Below are positions 24,484 through 32,361 of a stretch of DNA of 45,918 nt, piece after piece. Position 1 is the stretch's first letter, and each line of letters starts with the position of its first letter. Origin of the DNA: Actinomyces sp. (lineage in GTDB: Bacteria > Actinomycetota > Actinomycetes > Actinomycetales > Actinomycetaceae); the NCBI RefSeq assembly GCF_030530635.1, contig NZ_JAUMUL010000021.1, positions 1-45,918 of the forward strand, written 5' to 3'. The position numbers were made by a program, and so were the translations under genes. The notes below the pieces were generated by a model. It searched no databases. It saw only the letters and a program-made list of their open reading frames with translations, and was not told the origin of the DNA.

Positions 24484-25440
24484 GTGCGCATCCTGATCAT
24501 CGGGGCGGGAGTGATCGGCCTGAGCTACGGCTGGCTGCTCAGCCGAGACCACCAGGTGGTGGTCATGGCCCGCCCGCATCGTGCGGAGCAGCTGCGAGCC
24601 GGCGTGCAGCTGCGGCTGCACCGTGCCGGCGGACGCCATTGCAGGCAGCCACTGGTCGGCCGGTATCCTCCTGAGGTTGTCACCACGCCCGTGGACGCCG
24701 AGCTGACGCTCGTCACGGTGGACCGGCTCCACCTGCATGAGGTGATTCCGGCCGTCACACCACTTGCCGGGCGGACATCGCTACTGTTCATGCTCAACCA
24801 CTGGGATATCGTCACTCAGCTACGGGAGTGTCTGCCGCGAGAGGACTACGTTCTCGGCTTCCCCGGCCAGATCGGCGGGGGACGCACCGACGCGGGCGGC
24901 GACTTGGGAATTGAGGCGACGCTCTACCGTAACGGCACACGCCTGGAAGCGGACACGCCTGCGAAACGCGGCGCGCTGGACACAGCCGTCTCCGCCCTGA
25001 CGGCGGCCGGGCTGTCGGTCCGACGGGAGCGGGACATGGCCGGCTGGCTCGCCGTGCATTACCTGCAACAGTCCCTCACCCTCGGCCCGCTGTTGGAAGC
25101 GGGTGGCTACGACCGACTGTGCACCGACAGGGACGCCCTGCGACGCATGGTGTTGGCACTGCGCGAAGGAGTCGCCGTATGCCGGGCGCGGGGCATTGCC
25201 ACCGGCCGGATACAACCTGCACCGCTGCTGCGTCTACCGGCGAGGATCGTCGCAGTGGGCCTGGGCCGCATGTTCGCTCAGGCCGACACCCGCCGCATGG
25301 TGTTGGCGCACTTGGCACACGGCCGTGAGGAGTGGCGGGCCGGCTTCTTTGAGGTGTTGGAGGCCGGCGAGCATTTCGGCGTGCCCATGCCGGTGTGGGA
25401 CAGCTATGCGCCCCTGGTGGCCGGCGGAAGTACCCGATGA
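24484..25440 (+). CDS. Ketopantoate reductase-like (ApbA/PanE family) oxidoreductase
   Basis: A 318-residue protein with an N-terminal Rossmann motif (RILIIGAGVIGLSYGWLLSRDHQVVVMAR) and the two-domain layout of ketopantoate reductases. The similarity is to the general ApbA/PanE family; the C-terminal half diverges from true PanE, so pantothenate synthesis is not asserted. The GTG at 24484 lies 12 nt after tyrA with no clear ribosome site. It ends 120 nt before cmk-der. GC content is slightly lower and codon use less biased than in neighbouring housekeeping genes, so it may be a more recent arrival in this operon. Confidence 0.75.
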   Translation: MRILIIGAGVIGLSYGWLLSRDHQVVVMARPHRAEQLRAGVQLRLHRAGGRHCRQPLVGRYPPEVVTTPVDAELTLVTVDRLHLHEVIPAVTPLAGRTSLLFMLNHWDIVTQLRECLPREDYVLGFPGQIGGGRTDAGGDLGIEATLYRNGTRLEADTPAKRGALDTAVSALTAAGLSVRRERDMAGWLAVHYLQQSLTLGPLLEAGGYDRLCTDRDALRRMVLALREGVAVCRARGIATGRIQPAPLLRLPARIVAVGLGRMFAQADTRRMVLAHLAHGREEWRAGFFEVLEAGEHFGVPMPVWDSYAPLVAGGSTR

Positions 25441-25518
25441 CCGGCTGTGGGCGGACTCATCTGCTGCGGATCCGCGCCCAACCGGGTGATTGTGGGACGC
25501 TTACCCCTTGAAACCGAC

Positions 25519-25536
25519 CGGGCTCGCCGGAGCCCG
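25519..25536 (+). promoter_or_regulatory. Hairpin in the cmk-der leader
   Basis: CGGGCTC-GCCG-GAGCCCG, a 7-bp stem with 4-nt loop, 24 nt before the start codon. It lacks a U-run, so it is not a clear terminator. Confidence 0.4.
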
Positions 25537-25560
25537 CGGGGTTGAACGTTGGAGGAGCAC

Positions 25561-27720
25561 ATGGGAATCGTCGTCGCCATTGACGGGCCGTCCGGGTCCG
25601 GCAAGTCCACGGTGTCCAAGCGGGTTGCCGCCGCGCTGGGGCTGGCCTACCTGGACACCGGCGCCATGTACCGGGCCGCCGCCTGGTGGTGCGAGCGCAC
25701 CGGTATCGACTTCGACGACTCCGCGGCCGTCACCCACGCCGTGCAGGCCATGCCGTTGATAATGGGCCTGGACCCTGCGGCGCCCAGTGTCACCTGCGAC
25801 GGCGTGGACATCGCCGACGCGATCCGTGAGCCGCACGTGTCCGCAGTGGTCTCCAAGATCGCCACCAACCTGGACGTGCGTGCAGAGATGGCCCGCCTGC
25901 AGCGCGACATCATCCGCGCCGAGGCCAGTGGCCTGGCAGGCTCCTTCTCCCACGGTGCCGGTGTCATCGCCGAGGGCCGGGACATCACCACTGTGGTCAC
26001 CCCCGACGCCGATGTGCGCCTGCTGCTGACCGCCAGTGAGCAGGCCCGGCTGGAGCGCCGCGCCGCCGAACTGGATGCCGCCGGCAAGACCGTGGATGCC
26101 GCGGCTCTGCGCGACCAGGTGGTGCGCCGCGACCGCGACGACGCCACCGTCTCCCAGTTCCTCACTGCCCCCGAGGGCGTCACCGCGGTGGATACCTCCG
26201 ATCTGACGCTGGAGGAGACCATTGCCCACGTCACCGAGCTGGTCGAGCAGGCGCGTGCCGAGGCCGCCGAGCGCGAGCGACTGGAGGAGGCCCGGGCCGA
26301 GGCCTTGCGGTCGGGTCTGGACGACTACGTGCTCGACGCCGACGACCAGGCGGTGCTCGCGGGGGAGGAGATCCCCAGCGCCCAGGAGGGGCTGGAGGCA
26401 GGATTGCCGGTCCTGGCCGTCATCGGCCGCCCCAACGTCGGCAAGTCGACGCTAGTTAATCGCGTGCTGGGGCGGCGCGCCGCCGTCGTGCAGGACGTGC
26501 CCGGCGTGACCCGCGACCGCGTCTCCTACCCGGCCGAATGGGCGGGCAAGCGCTTCACCATCGTCGACACCGGCGGCTGGGAGGTGGACGTGGCCGGGCT
26601 GGACGCCGCCGTCGCCGCGCAGGCCGAGGCCGCCGTGGACCTGGCCGACGCCGTGCTGCTGGTGGTGGATGCCCGCGTGGGCGTCACCGAGGCCGACGAC
26701 CGGATCGTCAAGATGCTGCGCCGCTCCGGCAAGCCGGTGGTGCTGGCCGCCAACAAGGTCGACTCGCCCGTACAGGAGGGCGACGCCGCGGCGCTGTGGG
26801 CCCTGGGCCTGGGCGAGCCCTATGCCGTGTCCGCGCTGCACGGCCGCGGCAGCGGGGAGCTGCTCGATGCCGCCGTCGCCATCCTGCCGGAGGTGTCCGC
26901 GGTGGCCGGGCCGGAGCGCAGCGACGACCTGCACCGCATCGCCCTGGTGGGGCGCCCGAACGTCGGCAAGTCCTCCCTGCTCAACAAGCTCGCAGGCAAC
27001 GAGCGGGTGGTGGTCAACGAGGTGGCCGGCACCACCCGTGACCCGGTGGATGAGGTCGTCGAGTTCGACGGCCGCCAGTGGGTGCTTGTGGACACCGCCG
27101 GTATCCGCCGCCGCATCCGGCAGGTGCGCGGCGCCGACTACTATGCGGTGCTACGCACCCAGGGGGCGGTGGAGAAGGCCGAGGTGGGGGTGGTACTCCT
27201 GGACGCCTCCGAGGCCATCACCGAGCAGGACATCCGCGTGATCCAGCAGGTGGTGGACGCCGGGCGCGCCCTGGTGATCGTCAACAACAAGTGGGACCTG
27301 GTTGATGAGGACCGTCGTAAGCAGCTGGCGTGGGAGGCGGAGCACGAGCTCGCCCATGTGGATTGGGCGCCGCGCATCAACCTCTCCGCCCGCACCGGCT
27401 GGCACACCAACCGGCTGGCGCGCGCCCTGGACACGGCCCTGGCCGGCTGGAACACGCGCGTGCCCACGGGACGACTGAACGCCTTCCTGGGGGAGTTGCA
27501 GTCGGCCAGCCCGCACCCGGTACGCGGTGGCAGGCAGCCGCGCATCCTGTTCGCCACCCAGGTGCAGGCGGCCCCGCCGCGTATCGTCGTCTTCACCACC
27601 GGCTTCCTGGACGCCGGCTACCGGCGCTTCATCGAGAACCGGCTGCGCGAGGAGTTCGGCTTCGTCGGCACCCCCATCCAGATCGGCGTGCGCGTGCGCG
27701 AACGCCGCCAGCGGCGCTGA
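25561..27720 (+). CDS. cmk-der: Fused cytidylate kinase / ribosome-assembly GTPase Der
   Basis: A 719-residue bifunctional protein. Residues 1-~225 are cytidylate kinase (IDGPSGSGKSTVSKRVAAALG, YLDTGAMYRA, GRDITTVVTPDADV), phosphorylating CMP/dCMP. An acidic, Glu/Ala-rich linker leads to Der (EngA), a tandem-GTPase 50S assembly factor: G1 GRPNVGKST (~289) with DTGGW and NKVD, second G1 GRPNVGKSS (~464) with DTAGI and NKWD, then the KH-like C domain (PRIVVFTTGF...YRRFIENRLREEFGFVGTPIQI). The two are separate neighbours in many bacteria and fused in several actinobacteria. GGAGGAG lies 3 nt before the ATG at 25561; a TTG at 25549 is rejected. Confidence 0.96.
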   Translation: MGIVVAIDGPSGSGKSTVSKRVAAALGLAYLDTGAMYRAAAWWCERTGIDFDDSAAVTHAVQAMPLIMGLDPAAPSVTCDGVDIADAIREPHVSAVVSKIATNLDVRAEMARLQRDIIRAEASGLAGSFSHGAGVIAEGRDITTVVTPDADVRLLLTASEQARLERRAAELDAAGKTVDAAALRDQVVRRDRDDATVSQFLTAPEGVTAVDTSDLTLEETIAHVTELVEQARAEAAERERLEEARAEALRSGLDDYVLDADDQAVLAGEEIPSAQEGLEAGLPVLAVIGRPNVGKSTLVNRVLGRRAAVVQDVPGVTRDRVSYPAEWAGKRFTIVDTGGWEVDVAGLDAAVAAQAEAAVDLADAVLLVVDARVGVTEADDRIVKMLRRSGKPVVLAANKVDSPVQEGDAAALWALGLGEPYAVSALHGRGSGELLDAAVAILPEVSAVAGPERSDDLHRIALVGRPNVGKSSLLNKLAGNERVVVNEVAGTTRDPVDEVVEFDGRQWVLVDTAGIRRRIRQVRGADYYAVLRTQGAVEKAEVGVVLLDASEAITEQDIRVIQQVVDAGRALVIVNNKWDLVDEDRRKQLAWEAEHELAHVDWAPRINLSARTGWHTNRLARALDTALAGWNTRVPTGRLNAFLGELQSASPHPVRGGRQPRILFATQVQAAPPRIVVFTTGFLDAGYRRFIENRLREEFGFVGTPIQIGVRVRERRQRR

Positions 27721-27759
27721 AGGCGGCGGTTCTGGCCAGAAACCGGCGATAGGAGCGCG

Positions 27760-27765
27760 TAGGCT
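27760..27765 (+). promoter_or_regulatory. -10 box, leaderless geometry (MFS gene)
   Basis: TAGGCT, exactly 6 nt, then GTG at 27772. No ribosome site. Confidence 0.6.
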
Positions 27766-27771
27766 GAGACG

Positions 27772-28989
27772 GTGGAATCGCAGCGCACCGACTATCTGGC
27801 TTGGTTGTGCGCGGACACCTCCTGGCAGCTGGGCTCGGTGGTCGGCACCTTCGCGCTGACAATGGTCGCGCTGGACGTCACCGGGTCGACGGCGCAGGCG
27901 GGCCTGGTCTCGACGGTAGCCGGACTGGCGGCCGCGGCACTCTCCATCCCCGGTGGCATGGCAATGGATCGCGTGGATCGGCGCGGGGCCATCATTGCCT
28001 CCGGGATGCTGCGGGCCGTGCTCTATACCGCGGTCGCCCTCATGTGCGTGACCGGCAAGCTTTCACTCGGCCTCCTCGCCGTATGCGCCGCACTTGCGGG
28101 ACTCATCACCGGTGTGTTCGGTACGGCGTCGGACGCCGCCCTGCCCAGCATCGTCTCCGGCGAGCGGCTGCCCGGCGCGCTGGCCGTGAACCGGGGACGG
28201 GACGGCGTCGTCAACATAATCGGGCAGCCGATTTCCGGGCTATTCCTGGCGGTGGGTTCCTGGGTGCCATTCGTGGCCTCGGTGGTCGGTGCGCTCGGTC
28301 AGGCCGTCGGCATCAGTCGCGTGCGGGCGGACCTGCACCCGCTTGCCGACGACGCCCACAGCGCGGCTTCACCAGCGCCGGAAGCCGCCGTGACCTGGCG
28401 GAGCCTGCTGCGCATACTCGCCCGACCGGCCGCTCTGGCCCTGGCATCTTCGGCCCTGCTGTCAAGCGTGGAGGTCTTGCTCCTGATAGACGGGTGGCAG
28501 ATGTCCCTGCGCGTGGCCGGTGCCTCCACCGCCGCAGTGGGACTGCTGAACACGTTCCTGGCGGTGGGCGTGCTCCTCGGTGCGCTGCCCGCGTCGTGGA
28601 TCATCGAACGCGTGCGGGCCGGCCGGATCATCGCCGTGGGATCGCTGCTGTGCACGCTCGTGGTGGTTCCCGTGCTCGTCCAACCGGAGCCTGCCGTCCA
28701 AGCGGTGACGCTGGCACTCGTCGGGCTGCCCACCGCGACCACGAGTGGCTGCACCTTCGGTTACATCCAGCACGTGGTGCCGAAAGCCGGACAGGGACGC
28801 GCCCTGGCGCTGGTGGGGCTGGTCATCGCCGCGATCTCGGCGGCCGTGCCGGTCACGGCCGGGGTGCTGCTCGAACTCGGCGGCCTGCGCCTATGCGTGT
28901 TGGTCGCCCTCGGCCTCGGGGCGGCGGCGACCGCTGTGGTTGTAGCGGTCACGCCCGCGAGACAGCTGGCGCGCGCCTCCGAGTGGTGA
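27772..28989 (+). CDS. MFS-family transporter
   Basis: A 405-residue polytopic protein with about 12 hydrophobic segments in two halves split by a hydrophilic loop (VRADLHPLADDAHSAASPAPEAAVTWRS, about residues 183-210). The cytosolic loop MAMDRVDRRGAI between helices 2 and 3 is the MFS signature region. The layout resembles drug/macrolide-type exporters, but the substrate is not readable. The GTG start is fixed by a -10 box 6 nt upstream. It stands alone between cmk-der and the HEAT-like gene. Confidence 0.85.
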   Translation: MESQRTDYLAWLCADTSWQLGSVVGTFALTMVALDVTGSTAQAGLVSTVAGLAAAALSIPGGMAMDRVDRRGAIIASGMLRAVLYTAVALMCVTGKLSLGLLAVCAALAGLITGVFGTASDAALPSIVSGERLPGALAVNRGRDGVVNIIGQPISGLFLAVGSWVPFVASVVGALGQAVGISRVRADLHPLADDAHSAASPAPEAAVTWRSLLRILARPAALALASSALLSSVEVLLLIDGWQMSLRVAGASTAAVGLLNTFLAVGVLLGALPASWIIERVRAGRIIAVGSLLCTLVVVPVLVQPEPAVQAVTLALVGLPTATTSGCTFGYIQHVVPKAGQGRALALVGLVIAAISAAVPVTAGVLLELGGLRLCVLVALGLGAAATAVVVAVTPARQLARASEW

Positions 28990-29092
28990 GGTCTTAGTCC
29001 GGGCGAGTGGTGCCGGGTGCCGGCCGGTACGCGGTGATCTCGGCGTCGGCATGAGTCTCGTTTCCTGGTTGTATCGCCATATCCGTCCGCTG

Positions 29093-29098
29093 TACGGT
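29093..29098 (+). promoter_or_regulatory. -10 box, leaderless geometry (HEAT-like gene)
   Basis: TACGGT, exactly 6 nt, then ATG at 29105. A -35-like TTGTAT (29069-29074) lies 18 nt upstream. Confidence 0.6.
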
Positions 29099-29104
29099 CG
29101 AGGC

Positions 29105-29803
29105 ATGGTCGACACATCGCCGTGGCTGACTGAGCTCAAGGAGCTGGAGGCCGCCGACTGGCCCGCGTACCTGAACCAGCGCTCTGGGCTTCCCGGCCCC
29201 CGGGCGAACATCGAGTTGATCGCAGTGGTTGCGCGGGCCGCCGATCCAGGCACGATCGAAGAACTGCTCGCAGACGGCGGCGAGTACACCACTGCCTGTG
29301 CGGCCGCTGCGCTGGGCTACCGGGCGGCCGACGCGGCATTCGAGCGACGGGCGCGGGAGCTGGCCACCGACGAGCGCTGGCGCGTGCGCGAGGCTGTCAC
29401 CATCGGCCTGCAACTACTGGGGGACTCCGACCCGCAAACGCTGTTCGCACTCATCCTGGCGTGGGCGGATGACACGGACTCGTTGGTACAACGCGTCGCC
29501 GCGGTGGCTATCTGCGAGCCCCGGTTGCTGCGTACCGCCGAGGCCGCTCGGATCGCCATCGACGTGTGCCGGCGCACCACCGATCACCTCATTGCGCTGC
29601 CGCCGCAGGACCGCAAGGCCCCGGCGGCGCGGATGCTGCGCAAGTCCCTCGGCTACTGCTGGAGCGTGGCCGTGGCGGCCGACCCCGGCGCGGGGCTCCC
29701 CGTATTCGCGGCGCTCGACGTCGGTGACCCGGACGTGGCCTGGATCGTCACCCAGAACCGCCGCAAGAAGCGCCTGTCCAAGCTCCTGGACACCCCAGGC
29801 TGA
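29105..29803 (+). CDS. HEAT-like / DNA alkylation-repeat-like protein
   Basis: A 232-residue soluble, Ala-rich all-helical protein. Successive helical pairs (GTIEELLADGGEYTTACAAAALGYRA, AFERRARELATDERWRVREAVTIGLQLLG, LFALILAWADDTDSLVQRVAAVAICEPRLL) look like HEAT repeats as in AlkD/DNA-alkylation-repeat proteins. The C terminus VTQNRRKKRLSKL is basic. Repair activity cannot be asserted; I see no diagnostic catalytic residues. The ATG at 29105 is preferred over one at 29051 because the promoter at 29093 lies between them. A DNA glycosylase (tag) is the next gene, convergent. Confidence 0.65.
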   Translation: MVDTSPWLTELKELEAADWPAYLNQRSGLPGPRANIELIAVVARAADPGTIEELLADGGEYTTACAAAALGYRAADAAFERRARELATDERWRVREAVTIGLQLLGDSDPQTLFALILAWADDTDSLVQRVAAVAICEPRLLRTAEAARIAIDVCRRTTDHLIALPPQDRKAPAARMLRKSLGYCWSVAVAADPGAGLPVFAALDVGDPDVAWIVTQNRRKKRLSKLLDTPG

Positions 29804-29862
29804 CCCCGTAGTGGTGTTGCCTGGGCGGCTCGGCATGCCACCGGACCGGCGGTGTCAAGATT

Positions 29863-29963
29863 GATGACAAACGCCGGGGAAGCGCTCTTCTACGCCACTC
29901 GGCACCCGCATGGTTCCAACGTTTTGTGAAGCGCCTCGAGCGCTGCGGATTTCGTTTGTCATC
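29863..29963. repeat. 11-bp inverted repeat in the 230-bp spacer before tag
   Basis: GATGACAAACG (29863-29873) and its exact complement CGTTTGTCATC (29953-29963) are separated by 79 nt; T5G follows the right arm. The spacer between two convergent genes also holds a decayed copy of the 23-bp repeat (29887-29906). No gene is visible here. Confidence 0.6.
29887..29906 (-). repeat. Degenerate copy of the 23-bp GTCGGTAGAAGT repeat
   Basis: On the minus strand GGTGCCGAGTGGCGTAGAAG matches CGTGCCGAGGTCGGTAGAAG from the repeats at 33.6 and 45.9 kb at 15 of 20 positions; most differences fall in the central four bases. Confidence 0.45.
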
Positions 29964-30032
29964 GTTTTTGACAGCAAGAGCGCGGGACGAGCCACGGCGA
30001 GCCAGCGGATCACTGACTTCGTGAGGCGCTCC

Positions 30033-30635
30033 TCAGTTCCACACGCCGGAAGAGCCGCGCCGCCAGGAACCCACCAGGTGGGTGTCCACGATACCGATGG
30101 CCTCCATGAGCGCGAACGCCGTCGTCGGGCCGACGAACCGGAAGCCCAGGCGCTTGAGCCTACGGGCCAGCGCCTCGGACTCCGGTGAGCGCGTGGGCAC
30201 CTCCGCCAGCGTGCGCGGGGCGGGGGTCGCCGTCGGCCGGTAGGACCACACCAGGCCCGCCAGGCCGTCGTCGACGTCGTCGGCGTCCCGCAGCGCCACA
30301 GTGGCCCGGGCATTGTTGATGGTGGCCAGGATCTTCGCCCGGTTGCGCACGATCCTGGCGTCGGCCAGCAGACGGGCCACGTCGTCGTCCCCGAAGGCGG
30401 CTACCGCCTCCGGCTGGAAGCTCGCGAAGGCCTCCCGGAAGGCGGGCCGCTTGACCAGGATCGTGCGCCAGGACAGGCCCGACTGGAAGGCCTCCAGGCT
30501 GAGCCGCTCGAACACGCCGCGCTCATCGCGCACGGGCATGCCCCACTCGGTGTCGTAGTAGTCGCGCAGCAGCGGGTCGCCGGCCGCCCACACCGGCCGC
30601 GCCAGCCCGTCCTCGCCGATCACCAGGTCGCCCAT
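30033..30635 (-). CDS. tag: DNA-3-methyladenine glycosylase I (Tag family), zinc site altered
   Basis: Tag removes 3-methyladenine from alkylated DNA in base-excision repair. The 200 residues retain the fold and catalytic region: YDTEWGMPVRDERGVFERLSLEAFQSGLSW (Glu48 aligns with E. coli Glu38), ARIVRNRAKILATINNARA, and KRLGFRFVGPTTAFALMEAIGIVDTHLVGSW. Of the four E. coli zinc ligands (Cys4, His17, His175, Cys179), three are replaced: Pro14, Tyr27 and Ser190, with only His186 kept. The structural 'zinc snap' should therefore be absent. The ATG at 30635 has a -10 box 6 nt upstream (leaderless) and faces pgi, whose start is 34 nt away. Confidence 0.9.
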   Translation of the reverse strand: MGDLVIGEDGLARPVWAAGDPLLRDYYDTEWGMPVRDERGVFERLSLEAFQSGLSWRTILVKRPAFREAFASFQPEAVAAFGDDDVARLLADARIVRNRAKILATINNARATVALRDADDVDDGLAGLVWSYRPTATPAPRTLAEVPTRSPESEALARRLKRLGFRFVGPTTAFALMEAIGIVDTHLVGSWRRGSSGVWN

Positions 30636-30641
30636 GCGGCA

Positions 30642-30647
30642 ACCGTA
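30642..30647 (-). promoter_or_regulatory. -10 box of tag, leaderless geometry
   Basis: On the minus strand TACGGT, exactly 6 nt, then ATG at 30635. It lies 10 nt from the pgi -10 box on the opposite strand. Confidence 0.6.
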
Positions 30648-30657
30648 GCGGACGGCC

Positions 30658-30663
30658 TAGACT
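30658..30663 (+). promoter_or_regulatory. -10 box of pgi, leaderless geometry
   Basis: TAGACT, exactly 6 nt, then ATG at 30670. No ribosome site. Confidence 0.6.
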
Positions 30664-30669
30664 GCTTCC

Positions 30670-32334
30670 ATGTCGACAACACGTACACCGGTTGATCCCA
30701 CCACCACGGCCGCCTGGAAGCGACTCACCGAGCTGCACCAGTCCATGGAGCCCGACCTGCGCGCCTGGTTCGCCCAGGACCCGCAGCGCGCCGAGCGCTA
30801 CTCCTACGAGGTGGGCGACCTGTTCGTCGACCTGTCCAAGAACTTCCTGACCGACGAGGTCCGCGACGCCCTGGTGGAACTCGCCGAGGCCGTGGACGTG
30901 CCCGGCCGCCGCGACGCCATGTTCGCCGGCGAACACATCAACATCACCGAGGATCGCGCCGTCCTGCACACCGCTCTGCGCCGTCCCGCCGGCGACACCC
31001 TCATCGTGGACGGGCAGGACGTCGTAGCCGACGTGCACGAGGTTCTGGAGAAGATCTACGCCTTCGCCCGCCGCGTGCGCTCGGGGGAGTGGACCGGTGT
31101 GACCGGCAAGCCCATCAAGACGGTCGTCAACATCGGTATCGGCGGCAGCGACCTCGGCCCGGTCATGGTCTACGAGGCCCTGCGCCCCTACGTCCAGGAG
31201 GGTCTGGAGGCCCGCTTCATCTCCAACATCGACCCCAACGACTGCGCCGAGAAGGTCTCCGACCTGGACCCGGAGACCACCCTGTTCATCATCGCCTCCA
31301 AGACCTTCACCACCCTGGAGACCCTCACCAACGCCCGCATGGCCCGCACCTGGCTGCTGGAGGCACTGGCCGCGCGCGGTATCAGCACCGACGGCGCCGT
31401 CGCCAAACACTTCGTGGCCGTGTCCACCGCCCTGGACAAGGTGGAGGACTTCGGCATCGACCCGGCCAACGCCTTCGGCTTCTGGAACTGGGTGGGCGGG
31501 CGCTACTCGGTGGACTCCGCCGTCGGCACCGTGCTGGCCGTGGCCATCGGCCCGGAGAACTTCGCCGACTTCCTGTCCGGCTTCCACGCCGTCGACGAGC
31601 ACTTCGCCACCAAGGCACCGGCGGAGAACGTACCCATGCTCATGGGCCTGCTGGGCGTCTGGTACGTGAACTTCTTCCAGGCCGCCTCCCACGCGGTGCT
31701 GCCCTACGCCCAGTACCTGCACCGCTTCCCGGCCTACCTCCAGCAGCTGACCATGGAGTCCAACGGCAAGTCCGTGCGCTGGGACGGCAGCCCGGTGGTG
31801 ACCGACACCGGGGAGATCTTCTGGGGCGAGCCCGGCACCAACGGCCAGCACGCCTTCTTCCAGCTGCTGCACCAGGGCACCCGCCTGATCCCCGCCGACT
31901 TCATCACCGTGGCCAACCCGGCCCACCCGGTCAAGGACGGCGAGGCGGATGTGCACGAGCTGCTGCTGTCCAATTTCCTGGCCCAGACCGCCGCCCTCGC
32001 CTTCGGTAAGACCGCCGAGGAGGTGCGCGCCGAGGGCACCCCGGAGGCGATCGTCCCGGCCCGCGTGTTCAGCGGAAACCGGCCGACGACGTCGATCCTC
32101 GCCCCGGCCCTGACCCCCGCCGTGGTGGGGCAGCTGATTGCTCTGTACGAGCACATCACCTTCACCGAGGGAATCGTGTGGGGCATTGACTCCTTCGACC
32201 AGTGGGGCGTGGAACTCGGCAAGAAGCTGGCCCTGGAGATCGCCCCCGCGGTGCGCGGAGACGAGGCCGCCTACGCCGGCCAGGACGCCTCCACCCGGCA
32301 GCTGATCGACCGCTACCGCGGCCTGCGGCACTGA
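30670..32334 (+). CDS. pgi: Glucose-6-phosphate isomerase
   Basis: Interconverts glucose-6-phosphate and fructose-6-phosphate. The 554 residues have the family signatures VVNIGIGGSDLGPVMVYEAL (sugar-phosphate loop), FIIASKTFTTLETLTNA, WVGGRYSVDSAVG and YLQQLTMESNGKSV (with the catalytic Glu/His region), GTNGQHAFFQLLHQGT and the C-terminal DSFDQWGVELGKKLA containing the catalytic Lys. It connects the bgl cassette product glucose-6-phosphate to lower glycolysis. It is divergent from tag, with both starts next to -10 boxes. moeB-like gene follows 27 nt later. Confidence 0.97.
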   Translation: MSTTRTPVDPTTTAAWKRLTELHQSMEPDLRAWFAQDPQRAERYSYEVGDLFVDLSKNFLTDEVRDALVELAEAVDVPGRRDAMFAGEHINITEDRAVLHTALRRPAGDTLIVDGQDVVADVHEVLEKIYAFARRVRSGEWTGVTGKPIKTVVNIGIGGSDLGPVMVYEALRPYVQEGLEARFISNIDPNDCAEKVSDLDPETTLFIIASKTFTTLETLTNARMARTWLLEALAARGISTDGAVAKHFVAVSTALDKVEDFGIDPANAFGFWNWVGGRYSVDSAVGTVLAVAIGPENFADFLSGFHAVDEHFATKAPAENVPMLMGLLGVWYVNFFQAASHAVLPYAQYLHRFPAYLQQLTMESNGKSVRWDGSPVVTDTGEIFWGEPGTNGQHAFFQLLHQGTRLIPADFITVANPAHPVKDGEADVHELLLSNFLAQTAALAFGKTAEEVRAEGTPEAIVPARVFSGNRPTTSILAPALTPAVVGQLIALYEHITFTEGIVWGIDSFDQWGVELGKKLALEIAPAVRGDEAAYAGQDASTRQLIDRYRGLRH

Positions 32335-32361
32335 CCGTCGCGCCACGGTTCTGGAAGCGTC

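Noticed and set aside
29051..29104. Earlier ATG for the HEAT-like gene
   Set aside because: The promoter (-35-like 29069, -10 at 29093) lies between it and the ATG at 29105, so the extension would not be transcribed from that promoter.
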